From: SLRI01 sp964460465
GTDB lineage: Bacteria; Pseudomonadota; Alphaproteobacteria; Geminicoccales; Geminicoccaceae
Reading direction: 5' to 3'
DNA: 19,939 nucleotides
Assembly: GCA_964460465.1 (NCBI GenBank)
Contig: CAYWSB010000100.1
Span: forward strand, 1 to 19,939
Shown in pieces: positions 1-8,105 of the stretch (position 1 is its first letter; the number at the start of each line of letters is the position of its first letter). The position numbers and the translations under genes were made by a program. The notes under the pieces are model-generated. The model was not told where the DNA came from, made no database searches, and worked only from the letters and a program-made list of their open reading frames with translations.

Positions 1-11
1 AACTTCGCAGA

Positions 12-2375
12 TCACGCAGAGCAGCAGAAGGCGGCCCTCGGCGGCCGGTTACGGTCGAGCCGGCCGAGGCCCCGGCGCCAGTCCAGGTCGTGGCGGACGT
101 CGACGCGCAGGGTCTGGCGGCCGAGCGGCAGCTCGTCGGCGGTGACCTCCTGGAAGGCGGCGCGGAGCTGGCGGGCGACCTCCGCGGCATCGAGGCCGAG
201 GCGGCCGGCCCCCTCGGCGAGGGCGAGGCGGATCTCGGGCATGCCCGGGTAGAGGTCGCCGGCGACGTCGAGCACGCCCGCGTGGCGGGCCAGGGCGGTG
301 CGGAGCTCGGCCGCGGCGGCCACCAGGGTGTCGAGGTCGGGATGGGCGAGGCGGATGGCGATGGCCTTGCCGGCGGGGCCGAGGGCCGGCTGGACGAAGG
401 CCAGGGCGACGAGGTCGGGCAGGGGCCCGGTCTCCTGGCGCCAGGCCGCGAGGATCGCGTCGACGCGCAGGCCGCGCCGCGCGGAGGTCAGGAGGTCGGC
501 CTCGACGGTGGCGAGATGGGCTCCCTGGTCGACGGTGTCGGGGTTGCGGCCGAGCTCGACCGTGACCGCCCGGACGAGGGCCTCGCCGTCCGGGACGCCG
601 GGTGCGAGGCGGGCCTCGGCCCGCTCGAGGGCGGCCACGAGGCGGTCGACGGCGGCCTCGGTCCGCGCCCGCGGCGTGCCGGCGGCCAGCATCAGCCGGG
701 CCTGGACGACGTCGCCCTCGACGTCGGGGAAGGCCTGGAAGCGCAGCGTGCCGCCGGCGAGCAGGGCGAGGCTGGCGGTGAAGGCGAAGGCGGCGAGACC
801 GACGGCGAGCCAGCGCCAGGTGACGGCGAGCCGGACGAGGCGGCCGACGACGCGGTCGCGGAAGGCCTCGAAGCCGGCGTCGAGCCGTCGGCGCAGCGGG
901 TGGGTGCGGCTCCTGGCGCGGCCGCTGGCGAGGCTGCGGGCGGTGAAGAAGGGGAGGACCAGGAAGGACACGACGAGGCTGGCGGCGAGGACGATGATCA
1001 GCACGATCGGCACGGCCACCAGCACCCGGCCGATATCGCCGGCGAGGAAGCCCAGGGGGGCGAAGACGGCGACCGAGGTGAGGAAGGAGGCGAGGACCGC
1101 ACCTTGCACCTGGCCCACGCCGGCGACGGCGGCCGCGACCGGGCCGGCCCCGGCCTCGACCTGGCGGGCGATGTTCTCGTTGATGACGATGGCCGAATCG
1201 ATCAGCAGGCCCACGGCGATCAGCAGGCCCACCATGGAGATCAGGTTGAGGCTCAGGCCGAGAAGGTCGAGGACGAAGACGGTGGCGAGGAGCGAGAGCG
1301 GCAGGGCGGCGGCCACGGCGAGCGAGAAGCGGGCGGAGAAGAACGCCCAGAGGACGAGGAGGACGAGGGCGAAGCCCTGGGCGGCGTTGGTGACGAGCAG
1401 GCGCAGCCGGTCGGCGATGAGCGAGGTGGCGTCGTCGGTCAGCGCCAGGGTGACGGTCGGCGGCAGGGTGGGGGCGAGGGCTGCGACGTGCGCCTCGACG
1501 GCGGCGAGCACGCGCAGCGCGTCGGTGCCCTTGGCCCGCCGGATGGTGAGGATCGCCGCACGCTCGCCGTTGAAGCGGGTCTCGAGCTCCGGCGTGGCGA
1601 AGCGCTCGCTCACGGTTGCCACGTCGCCGAGGCGGAGCGTGCCCGTGGCGTCGTCGCGCAGCACCAGGCGCTCGAGCCCGGCCGCGGTGCGCCGGCGGTC
1701 GACGAAGCGCAGCCGCAGGTCGCGGTCGGTGGTCTCGACGATGCCGGCCGGCAGGTCCAGGCTCTGCCGCTCGATGGCGGCGGCGACGGCGGCGGCGCTC
1801 AGGCCCAGGGCCCAGAGCCTGGCCTCGTCGAGGGCGACCTCGAGCTGCCGGTCGGAGAAGCCGCCTACGGTCACCTCGGCCACACCCGGAAGGTCGAGCA
1901 GGTCAGTCTTCAGCCGCTCGGCCAGGTCCCTGAGGGCGGGCGGGGCCATGGGGCCGGCGAGCGCCAGCGAGACCACGGGCTCGGTGGCGTCGAGCTGGCG
2001 GACGACGGGTCGCTCGGCGGTCGCCGGCAGGGTGTCGATCGCGTCGATCTCGGCCTTGACCTCGGTGAGCAGCCGGCCGGTGTCGTGGCCGTGGGCCACC
2101 TCGATCTCGGCCACGGCGAGGTTGGCGCGGGCCGTGCAGGTCAGCCGGTGGATGCCGGTCACCCGGTCGAGCGCGTCCTCGACGGCGAGGCAGAGGCTGG
2201 CCTCGGTCTCCTCGGCGGCGGCGCCCGGATAGGCGATCCGCACCTCGATCCGCTCCAGGCGGTAGTCGGGGAAGGTGTCGCGCTCGAGGCGCGGCAGGGA
2301 CAGGAGCCCGAGGGCGACGAGGGCGAGCGCCAGGAGGGCGGCGGCGGTGGGGTGGGCGGCGAAGAGGCGGATCAT
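12..2375 (-). CDS. RND-family efflux pump (AcrB/MdtB-like), C-terminus lost to early stop/frameshift
   Basis: This is the inner-membrane subunit of a proton-driven tripartite efflux pump. The 787-residue frame starts MIRLFAAHP. It shows a first membrane helix (about 11-28), a periplasmic porter domain (about 35-320), a block of helices (about 331-480), a seventh helix (about 521-541), and part of the second porter domain. The TM4 motif GLLIDSAIVINEN (389-401) keeps one acidic relay residue (D393), but the second Asp common in this family is Ser. Family members are usually about 1,000-1,050 residues, so helices 8-12 are missing. The frame ends at position 12 in atypical sequence (DRNRPPRAAFCCSA), while a shifted frame reads AEGRLLLLCVICEV to the window edge, which fits the expected RND continuation. 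A single-base frameshift (real or a sequencing error) near 30-45 is therefore likely. Its ATG lies 13 bp after the membrane-fusion gene, so the two form an operon. Substrate is unknown. Confidence 0.88.
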   Translation of the reverse strand: MIRLFAAHPTAAALLALALVALGLLSLPRLERDTFPDYRLERIEVRIAYPGAAAEETEASLCLAVEDALDRVTGIHRLTCTARANLAVAEIEVAHGHDTGRLLTEVKAEIDAIDTLPATAERPVVRQLDATEPVVSLALAGPMAPPALRDLAERLKTDLLDLPGVAEVTVGGFSDRQLEVALDEARLWALGLSAAAVAAAIERQSLDLPAGIVETTDRDLRLRFVDRRRTAAGLERLVLRDDATGTLRLGDVATVSERFATPELETRFNGERAAILTIRRAKGTDALRVLAAVEAHVAALAPTLPPTVTLALTDDATSLIADRLRLLVTNAAQGFALVLLVLWAFFSARFSLAVAAALPLSLLATVFVLDLLGLSLNLISMVGLLIAVGLLIDSAIVINENIARQVEAGAGPVAAAVAGVGQVQGAVLASFLTSVAVFAPLGFLAGDIGRVLVAVPIVLIIVLAASLVVSFLVLPFFTARSLASGRARSRTHPLRRRLDAGFEAFRDRVVGRLVRLAVTWRWLAVGLAAFAFTASLALLAGGTLRFQAFPDVEGDVVQARLMLAAGTPRARTEAAVDRLVAALERAEARLAPGVPDGEALVRAVTVELGRNPDTVDQGAHLATVEADLLTSARRGLRVDAILAAWRQETGPLPDLVALAFVQPALGPAGKAIAIRLAHPDLDTLVAAAAELRTALARHAGVLDVAGDLYPGMPEIRLALAEGAGRLGLDAAEVARQLRAAFQEVTADELPLGRQTLRVDVRHDLDWRRGLGRLDRNRPPRAAFCCSA

Positions 2376-2388
2376 GGGGGCCCGTCCG

Positions 2389-3741
2389 TCAGTCGGCCGG
2401 CAGCGGGTCGAGCAGCATGCCGTCGATCGCGAAGGGCAGGGCGCTCACGACGACCCGGTCGCCCGGGGCGAGGCCGGCCGCGACCACCGCCACGTCGCCC
2501 AGCCGCCAGGCGATCTCGACCGGCACGCGCTGCAGGCGGTCGTCGGCGTCGACCCGCATCGCCTGCCAGGCGCCGCCGGGCTGCCGCTCGAGGGCGGTGC
2601 GCGGCAGCACCAGGGCCTCGGGCAGGGGCGGGCCGCGGAGCACGATCTCGACGAACAGGCCCTTGACCAGCGGCGGCCGGCGCCCCGGCACGGCCTGGCC
2701 GAAGGGGTCGCGGGCGGCGACGACGATGCCGAGGGTGCGGCTGCCGGGGTCGAGGGCGAAGGTGAGGCGGCGCAGCTCGGCCGGCCAGCGGACGTCCAGC
2801 CCGTCGATGTGCAGCCGGAGCTCGGCCTCGAGGCCGGCGGCCCGCGGCAGGGCGTCGATGGCGCCGGCGTCGAGCTCGAGCAGGGCGGGCGCCGGCAGGT
2901 GCTCGGCGAACAGGGCGCGCGCCTCCTCGAGGCGCAGCCAGGCCGTGGTCTCGGCCTCGCCCAGATCCTCGGCCACGAGCATCACCCGGCCCCGGGCGAC
3001 ATACTCGTCCCGCTCGACGGCGACCTCGGCGATGCGGCCGTCGAAGGGCATGGTGACGACCGCGCGCTCGAGGTCGCGGCGGGCCTGGGCGAGCTGGGCT
3101 TCGGCGACCGCGCGCTCGGCCTCCTGGACCCGGCGCTGGGCGGGCAGCAGACGTTCCTCGTTGGCGATCTCCTGCAGCCGGGCACGGCGCTGGAGGACCG
3201 CCTCCTCGGCCTGGTCGAGGGCGGCCTGGGTCGTCGCACCGCGGGCGAGCAGGGCGAGGCGGCGGTCGCGCTCGGCCTCGGCCACCGCCAGCACCCGTTC
3301 CTCGATGCCGCGCGAGGCGGCGAGGCTCGCCTCGCGGGCGGCGAGCTCGGCCAGCCGGGCCTCGGCGGCATCGAGCCGGGCGGCGGCCTGGGCCGCCGCC
3401 AGTGCCAAGTCGGTGGCGTCGAGCCGGACCAGGACGGTGCCCTGGTCGACCAGCCGGCCGGGTCGCAGCCCGGGCAGGACCGTCTCGACCCGACCCGCCA
3501 CCTCGGCCACCGCCTGCCAGGAGCGGACCGGCTCGATCGCCCCCATGACCGCGACCTCCGGCACGAAGGGAGCGGGCTCGAGGGTGAGGACCCGGGCGGC
3601 GGTGGCGAGCTCGGCCGGCTCGAGCAGCACGGGTCCCGGCCGGTCGCCGGCGGCCCGCACGAGGATCGCCAGTCCCAGGGCGAGCGGCCCGAGGACGAGG
3701 AGTGCCCGCCCGAGGCCGCGCCACGCTCTGCCTTGCCGCAT
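2389..3741 (-). CDS. RND efflux periplasmic adaptor (HlyD/AcrA-type membrane fusion protein)
   Basis: This 450-residue protein would link the inner-membrane pump to an outer-membrane channel. It has an N-terminal membrane anchor (about 11-31) with no lipobox cysteine visible. A lipoyl-like half follows, then a long Ala/Glu/Arg-rich coiled-coil hairpin (about 115-230). The second lipoyl half begins with RAVVTMPFDGRI, which is typical of HlyD/AcrA proteins, and beta-barrel domains come after it. The ATG at 3741 is preceded on the minus strand by a GGAG ribosome-binding site seven bases away. The stop is 13 bp before the pump gene, so co-transcription is expected. The gene diverges from tetR, and its promoter sits between the two palindromic operators, so TetR repression is likely. 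No outer-membrane channel gene is in the window. Confidence 0.92.
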   Translation of the reverse strand: MRQGRAWRGLGRALLVLGPLALGLAILVRAAGDRPGPVLLEPAELATAARVLTLEPAPFVPEVAVMGAIEPVRSWQAVAEVAGRVETVLPGLRPGRLVDQGTVLVRLDATDLALAAAQAAARLDAAEARLAELAAREASLAASRGIEERVLAVAEAERDRRLALLARGATTQAALDQAEEAVLQRRARLQEIANEERLLPAQRRVQEAERAVAEAQLAQARRDLERAVVTMPFDGRIAEVAVERDEYVARGRVMLVAEDLGEAETTAWLRLEEARALFAEHLPAPALLELDAGAIDALPRAAGLEAELRLHIDGLDVRWPAELRRLTFALDPGSRTLGIVVAARDPFGQAVPGRRPPLVKGLFVEIVLRGPPLPEALVLPRTALERQPGGAWQAMRVDADDRLQRVPVEIAWRLGDVAVVAAGLAPGDRVVVSALPFAIDGMLLDPLPAD

Positions 3742-3769
3742 CGAGGATCTCCGCCCGGGGCGCCGCTGG

Positions 3770-3783
3770 TCAACGGATGTTGA
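3770..3783. promoter_or_regulatory. Palindromic operator 1, TCAAC-N4-GTTGA
   Basis: This 14-bp inverted repeat reads TCAACGGATGTTGA and lies between the divergent efflux adaptor and tetR genes. It shares both half-sites with a second copy 38 bp to the right. The length and position fit a TetR-family operator, and it overlaps the -10 edge of the efflux promoter. Binding by the adjacent TetR is inferred. Confidence 0.6.
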
Positions 3784-3811
3784 CGCTAGGTTCGGGGCGT
3801 GCTCCTGTCAA
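3783..3811 (-). promoter_or_regulatory. Sigma-70-type promoter of the RND efflux operon
   Basis: On the minus strand a perfect -35 hexamer TTGACA (3811-3806) is followed after exactly 17 bases by TAGCGT (3788-3783), which matches the -10 consensus at three of six positions. The -35 lies in the second palindrome and the -10 touches the first, the geometry expected of a TetR-repressed promoter. A weaker plus-strand element, TTGACG at 3780-3785, could serve tetR. The hexamers and spacing are read from sequence; promoter activity is inferred. Confidence 0.5.
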
Positions 3812-3821
3812 CAAGTGTTGA
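3808..3821. promoter_or_regulatory. Palindromic operator 2, TCAAC-N4-GTTGA
   Basis: The sequence TCAACAAGTGTTGA has the same half-sites as operator 1 and is an even better palindrome, since its inner bases A and T also pair. It covers the -35 hexamer of the efflux promoter and lies 16 bp upstream of the preferred tetR start at 3838. That placement would allow both efflux repression and tetR autoregulation. It also argues against the upstream GTG at 3799 as the tetR start, because the operator would then be coding. Confidence 0.6.
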
Positions 3822-3837
3822 TCGCGCGGGAGGGGCG

Positions 3838-4473
3838 ATGCCAGGGCGGTCGGAAGGCGGGCGGCAGGGGGATGTGCGGCCGGACGGGACGGGGCCGGCG
3901 GGCGACAGCCGGGCCCGGATCGCCGAGGCGGCGCGCCGGCTGTTCGCCGCCCAGGGCTACGAGCGGACGACGGTGCGGGCGGTGGCGGCGGCGGCACGGA
4001 TCGACCCGGCCATGGTGATCCGCCATTTCGGCAGCAAGGAGGGGTTGTTCGCCGCGGTGGCGGAGGTCGACCTGCGGCTGCCCGATCTGGCGGGGCTGGC
4101 GCCGGCGGTTGCCTCCCGCCTGCTGGTCGAGCACTTCCTGCGGCGCTGGGAGGAGGGGCGCGGCGACGGGCTCGTCCTGCTGCTGCGCAGTGCCGTTTCC
4201 AACGAGCCGGCCCGGCAGCGGCTGCGGCGGGTCTTCGCCGAGCAGGTGGTGCGGCTGGTGGCGGGCATCGTGCCCGACCCCGCCGAGGCGGCCCGGCGGG
4301 CGGAGCTGCTCGGCAGCCAGATGATCGGGCTTGCCGTCGCCCGCCACGTCATCGGCCTGCCGCAGCTCTCGGGGGCGGCCACGGGCTGGATCGTCGACGG
4401 CATCGCACCGGTGGTCGAGCGGCACCTCTTCGGGCCGGCGGCCGGCGAGGGCAGCGGCGGGGGGCGGGCTTGA
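3838..4473 (+). CDS. TetR/AcrR-family transcriptional repressor
   Basis: This 211-residue regulator has a TetR_N helix-turn-helix at about residues 25-72. It is recognisable from the IAEAARRLFAAQGYERTTVR stretch and the later IRHFGSKEGLF. A variable ligand-binding domain follows. I chose ATG 3838 because the strong Shine-Dalgarno GGGAGGGG ends a few bases before it and because operator 2 stays upstream. A GTG at 3799 would add 13 residues but would place the operator inside the gene. The first 20 residues before the HTH are Gly/Arg-rich and probably disordered. It is divergent from the efflux operon, the usual arrangement for a local repressor released by a pump substrate. Its stop overlaps the TTG start of lysR (TTGA). 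The ligand is unknown. Confidence 0.9.
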   Translation: MPGRSEGGRQGDVRPDGTGPAGDSRARIAEAARRLFAAQGYERTTVRAVAAAARIDPAMVIRHFGSKEGLFAAVAEVDLRLPDLAGLAPAVASRLLVEHFLRRWEEGRGDGLVLLLRSAVSNEPARQRLRRVFAEQVVRLVAGIVPDPAEAARRAELLGSQMIGLAVARHVIGLPQLSGAATGWIVDGIAPVVERHLFGPAAGEGSGGGRA

Positions 4474-5414
4474 ACCTCAAGCAGTTCGAGGCGTTCTACT
4501 GGATCGCCAGGCTGGGGAGCTTTCACGCGGCGGCGCGCCATCTGGAGATGACGCAGCCGTCGGTGTCGGCGCGGGTCCGCGAGCTCGAGCGGCATCTGGG
4601 CGTGGCCCTGTTCGACCGGAGCGGGCGCAAGGCGCGGCTGACGGCGAAGGGGCGGGAGCTCCTGGCCTATGCCGACCGGATGCTGCAGTTGGCCGGCGAG
4701 GCCGAGCAGCACGTCGGCACCCGGGCGGCACTGGTCGGCCGGGTGCGCTTCGGCGTCACCAGCATCCCGGCGGTGACCTGGATGCCGCGGCTGATGCGCC
4801 GGCTGGCGCGGGCCTATCCCGGCATCGAGGCCGAGTACGCCGTCGACAACAGCGAGAGCCTGCGGGCCCGGCTGCTGGCGGGCGAGCTCGACATGGCGTT
4901 CCTCGCCGGGCCGCTGTTCGAGCCCAGCCTCGTCACCGAGACGCTCGGCCGGGTGCCGATGGCGTGGCTGGCCGGGGCGGCGAGCCTCTTGCCGCACCGC
5001 ACGCTGACGCCGGCCGATCTGGTCGACGAGCCGCTGATCACCGACTGGCGCGGCAGCTTTCTGCACAGCCTGGCCCTGAGCTGGTTCACCTCCGCCGGGA
5101 TCGAGCCGCGCCGGCACCACGCCTGTGCCAGCCTGCGCACCCGGCTCGACCTCGCCCGGGCCGGGCTCGGCGTGGCGATGGCGCCGGCCACCGCCGCCAC
5201 CAGCGAGCTCGGGGCGGGCGAGCTGCGTCTGCTCGCGGTCGAGCCGGCGCTGCCGGCGCTCGACTACGTGATCGCCAGGCCGGCCGGCACGTCGGCACCG
5301 GCGCTCAGGGCGTTCCTCGAGCTCGCCCGGCAGGTGATCACCGAGACGCCCGCCTACCGGATCAGCGGCGTGGCCGACCGGTCGACGCAAGGCGGCGTCT
5401 ATGGTGATCAATAG
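4470..5414 (+). CDS. LysR-family transcriptional regulator
   Basis: This 314-residue protein has the LysR winged-helix domain at residues 1-60 (NLKQFEAFYWIARLGSFHAA, then MTQPSVSARVRELERHLG). A periplasmic-binding-like effector domain follows (about 90-295). The start is a TTG whose last two bases lie within the tetR stop (TTGA), so translation is probably coupled. A downstream start would cut into the helix-turn-helix. It reads in the same direction as the ABC importer operon 135 bp further on, and an AT-rich palindrome follows directly after its stop. The likely role, by position, is activation of the importer/hydrolase operon in response to a substrate or metabolite. That is inference, because LysR regulators are more often divergent from their targets. 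Its C-terminal 15 residues are nonconserved in appearance. Confidence 0.9.
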   Translation: MNLKQFEAFYWIARLGSFHAAARHLEMTQPSVSARVRELERHLGVALFDRSGRKARLTAKGRELLAYADRMLQLAGEAEQHVGTRAALVGRVRFGVTSIPAVTWMPRLMRRLARAYPGIEAEYAVDNSESLRARLLAGELDMAFLAGPLFEPSLVTETLGRVPMAWLAGAASLLPHRTLTPADLVDEPLITDWRGSFLHSLALSWFTSAGIEPRRHHACASLRTRLDLARAGLGVAMAPATAATSELGAGELRLLAVEPALPALDYVIARPAGTSAPALRAFLELARQVITETPAYRISGVADRSTQGGVYGDQ

Positions 5415-5549
5415 ACGATATTTATCGAAGTCGCCAACTCGTGGTCCAACCGACAAATCGGCTTGACCATCGCAATCGGCTGGGCACAACTGGCAGGATA
5501 AGCCAGCAAGACCGGCAAGGCAGCCGTGGCGGCCACAGGGAGACCGAAG
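5415..5549 (+). promoter_or_regulatory. Intergenic control region of the importer operon with AT-rich palindrome
   Basis: This 135-bp gap is the only sizeable space before the operon and is poorer in GC than its surroundings. It contains CGATATTTATCG (5416-5427), an inverted repeat with 5-bp arms and a TT centre, directly after the lysR stop. It also contains a direct repeat AATCGGCT (5456-5463 and 5474-5481) and a -35-like TTGACC (5463-5468) that begins at the last base of the first repeat copy. No convincing -10 is found; ACAACT at 17-bp spacing is weak. The Shine-Dalgarno AGGGAGA (5537-5543) sits six bases before the ATG at 5550. LysR binding here is a reasonable guess, not shown. Confidence 0.4.
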
Positions 5550-7070
5550 ATGCGCAAGATCCTTCTCGCGACCGCGGCGGTGTTGCTGCTGCCGTCGGCA
5601 CCGAGCGATGCAGCCGAGCTCAGGGTGGGCTATTCCTCGGACATCGTCACCCTCGACCCGGCCAACCACCGCAGCCGGGTCACCGAGGGGGTGATCCACA
5701 ACATGTACGACGCGGTCGTGACCCGGACCGACGACATGCGGGTGGTGCCGGAGATCGCGGCGAGCTTCGAGCAGATCGACGCCACCACCTACGAGGTCAA
5801 GATCCGCCCGGGCATCACCTTCCACGACGGCTCGCCGCTGACCGCCGAGGACGTCAAGTTCACCTTCGACCGGCTGACCAGGGAGGGGGCGATGGGCGGG
5901 GAGACCAGCCCGCGGCAGAGCCTCGCAGGCCCCATCAAGGACACGCATGTCGTCGACGAGCTCACCGTCCGCTTCGAGCTCGAGAGCTTCTGGCCGATCT
6001 TCCAGGCCTACCTGCCGTTCAACCAGGTGGTCTCGAAGGCCTTCGTCGAGGCGGTGGGCAACGACGGGATGGCGACGCAGGCGATGGGCTCGGGCCCGTT
6101 CAAGCTGGTCGAGTGGCGGCGCGGCGACGCGATCATCATGGAACGCTTCGACGCCTACTATGGCGGCGCGGTCGACATTCCGCCGGCCGGTCCCGCCCAG
6201 GTCGACCGGGTGATCTTCCGGGTGATCCCGGAGCCGGCCTCGCGCCTCGCCGCTCTGCTGGCCGGCGAGGTGGACCTGATCGACGAGCTGCCGCACCACG
6301 CCATCGGCCAGGTGGAGGCCAACCCCGCCACCAAGGTGCTCAGGACCAACGGCACGCGGAGCTTCTTCGTCGACTTCAACAACCGGGTGCCGCCCTTCGA
6401 CAACCCGCTGGTGCGGCAGGCGGCGAACCATGCGATCGACCGGGATCTCATCATCGAGCGCATCCTGAGCGGCCTCGCCACACCCCTGGCGACGCTGATC
6501 AGCCCCGACTCCTACGGCTACAACCCGGACCTCGAGGTCTACGCCTACGATCCGGAGCGGGCCAAGGCGTTGCTCGCCGAGGCCGGCCACGCGGACGGGG
6601 TGGACGTCACCATCGACGTCGACAACCCGTTCAAGGAGCAGGCCGAGGTGATCGCCGCGATGCTGACGGAGGTGGGCATCCGGGCCTCCGTCCAGCTCTG
6701 GGAGCGGACGGCGCTCACCGATGTCTGGCGGGCGCCCGACCACGACCGCCACATGAACTTCCGCTCCTGGGGCGACGGGGCGCTCGATCCGGTGGGCATC
6801 TTCGTGCCGGTGCTCAAGACGGCGGATCGCGGCAACTTCTCGGGCTACAGCAACGCCGAGGTCGACCGGCTCTTGACCGCCGCCGACAGCGAGGTCGACG
6901 TCGACGCCCGCTCGCGCCTCTACCAGGAGGCCCAGGCGATCATCCACGAGGAGGCGCCGCTGCTCTATCTCTGGCTGCCGCAGGACGTCTACGGCGCCAG
7001 CGCCAGGCTCGAGTGGCAGCCCTCGCCGCGCGGCATCGTCAAGCTGCACCGCGCCCGCATCGAGGGGTGA
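5550..7070 (+). CDS. ABC transporter substrate-binding protein, family 5 (peptide/nickel type)
   Basis: This 506-residue periplasmic receptor delivers ligand to the importer encoded downstream. A Sec signal peptide is clear (MRKILLATAAVLLLPSAPSD then AA), with signal peptidase I cleavage likely after Ala22. No lipobox cysteine is seen, so the protein is soluble rather than a lipoprotein. SBP_bac_5 signatures follow, such as LRVGYSSDIVTLDPANH and the KIRPGITFHDGSPLTAEDVKF region (about residues 85-107). I chose ATG 5550 because AGGGAGA lies six bases upstream; a GTG at 5526 lacks this and would lengthen the signal peptide. Family members bind peptides, nickel, opines, glutathione or sugars, so sequence alone does not give the ligand. 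Downstream genes suggest an acylated amide or amino-acid derivative. A 27-bp gap separates it from the first permease. Confidence 0.92.
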   Translation: MRKILLATAAVLLLPSAPSDAAELRVGYSSDIVTLDPANHRSRVTEGVIHNMYDAVVTRTDDMRVVPEIAASFEQIDATTYEVKIRPGITFHDGSPLTAEDVKFTFDRLTREGAMGGETSPRQSLAGPIKDTHVVDELTVRFELESFWPIFQAYLPFNQVVSKAFVEAVGNDGMATQAMGSGPFKLVEWRRGDAIIMERFDAYYGGAVDIPPAGPAQVDRVIFRVIPEPASRLAALLAGEVDLIDELPHHAIGQVEANPATKVLRTNGTRSFFVDFNNRVPPFDNPLVRQAANHAIDRDLIIERILSGLATPLATLISPDSYGYNPDLEVYAYDPERAKALLAEAGHADGVDVTIDVDNPFKEQAEVIAAMLTEVGIRASVQLWERTALTDVWRAPDHDRHMNFRSWGDGALDPVGIFVPVLKTADRGNFSGYSNAEVDRLLTAADSEVDVDARSRLYQEAQAIIHEEAPLLYLWLPQDVYGASARLEWQPSPRGIVKLHRARIEG

Positions 7071-7097
7071 CGGCGACGCCCGAGCGGGGTTGAGCCG

Positions 7098-8105
7098 GTG
7101 AGCCCGATCGCCCTGGTCGAGCGGCTGCTGCAGCTCGTCCCGGTGCTCTTCGGGATCAGCGTCATCGTCTTTCTGCTGATGGCGCTGACCCCGGGCGACC
7201 CGGTCGAGATCATGCTCGGCGACGCGCTGGCCACCGACGAGCAGCGGGCCTCGCTGACGCGCGAGATGGGGCTCGACCGGCCGCTCCACGAGCGCTTCGC
7301 GATCTTCGTGGCGAACGCCGTCACGGGCGAGTTCGGGCAGAGCTTCCACCATCGCCGGCCGGTGCTCGACGTCATCCTCGAGCGGCTGCCGGCGACCATC
7401 GAGCTGACCCTGGCGGCGCTCCTGATCGCGCTGGTCGTCGGCATTCCGCTGGGCGTGCTCGCCGCCGTCAAGCGCGACAGCCTCTTCGACCGGCTGGCCA
7501 CGGTGGGCTCGCTGCTCGGCGTCTCGATGCCGGCCTTCTGGTTCGGCATCCTCCTGATCCTGCTCTTCTCGGTGCAGCTCGGCCTCTTGCCGGTGGCGGG
7601 CCGGATCGGCTTTGCGGGCGAGGTGCCGTTCGTCACTGGGTTCCTCCTGGTCGACACGCTCTTGGCCGGGCGGGTCGACAGCTTTGTCGATGCGCTGCGC
7701 CATCTCGCCATGCCGGCCGTCACGCTCGGCCTCGCCATGGCGGCGCTTCTGATGCGGGTGACCCGGACGGCGATGCTCGAGGCCCTGGCCCAGGACTACG
7801 TCACCTTCGCCGTCGCCAAGGGCCTGTCGCGGCGGCGGGTGATCATGCGTCACGCCTTGAAGAACGCGCTGATCCCGACCGTCACGGTGGCGGCGATCGA
7901 GACCGGCACGCTGCTCGGCGGCAACATGATCGTCGAGACGGTGTTCGGCTGGCCGGGGCTCGGGCGGCTGGTCGTCGAGGCGATCTTCACCCGCAACTAC
8001 CCGATCGTGCAGGCGGCGGTGCTGCTCTACGCCGTCACCTACGTGCTGCTGAATCTCCTGGCCGACATCCTCTACACCTACCTCAACCCCAAGGTGCGGT
8101 TGTGA
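7098..8105 (+). CDS. ABC transporter permease, DppB/OppB type
   Basis: This 335-residue inner-membrane permease has an N-terminal helix (LVPVLFGISVIVFLLMALTP) and the conserved GDP motif of this family shortly after it. A BPD_transp_1 core of about five further helices follows. The cytoplasmic EAA loop that contacts the ATPases reads DYVTFAVAKGLSRRRVIMRH (about residues 234-253). Length is normal for DppB proteins. The GTG start at 7098 is set by the conserved N-terminus; its ribosome-binding site is weak. The stop overlaps the GTG of the second permease (GTGA), which indicates coupled translation. Together with the next gene it forms the membrane channel of the importer. Confidence 0.93.
   Translation: MSPIALVERLLQLVPVLFGISVIVFLLMALTPGDPVEIMLGDALATDEQRASLTREMGLDRPLHERFAIFVANAVTGEFGQSFHHRRPVLDVILERLPATIELTLAALLIALVVGIPLGVLAAVKRDSLFDRLATVGSLLGVSMPAFWFGILLILLFSVQLGLLPVAGRIGFAGEVPFVTGFLLVDTLLAGRVDSFVDALRHLAMPAVTLGLAMAALLMRVTRTAMLEALAQDYVTFAVAKGLSRRRVIMRHALKNALIPTVTVAAIETGTLLGGNMIVETVFGWPGLGRLVVEAIFTRNYPIVQAAVLLYAVTYVLLNLLADILYTYLNPKVRL

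Noticed and set aside
90..2666. Long plus-strand frame (858 codons) opposite the RND pump
   Set aside because: It has low-complexity Gly/Glu/Asp-rich composition and no recognisable domain. The opposite strand has clear RND and HlyD features.
3799..3837. GTG at 3799 as tetR start
   Set aside because: It would put operator 2 inside the coding sequence and has a poor ribosome-binding site, whereas ATG 3838 has GGGAGGGG.
3957..7853. Very long minus-strand open frame (about 1,300 codons) opposite tetR, lysR, the binding protein and the first permease
   Set aside because: It is rich in His, Arg, Gly, Asp and Glu with no domain, and lies opposite four genes with clear motifs. Such shadow frames are usual in GC-rich DNA.
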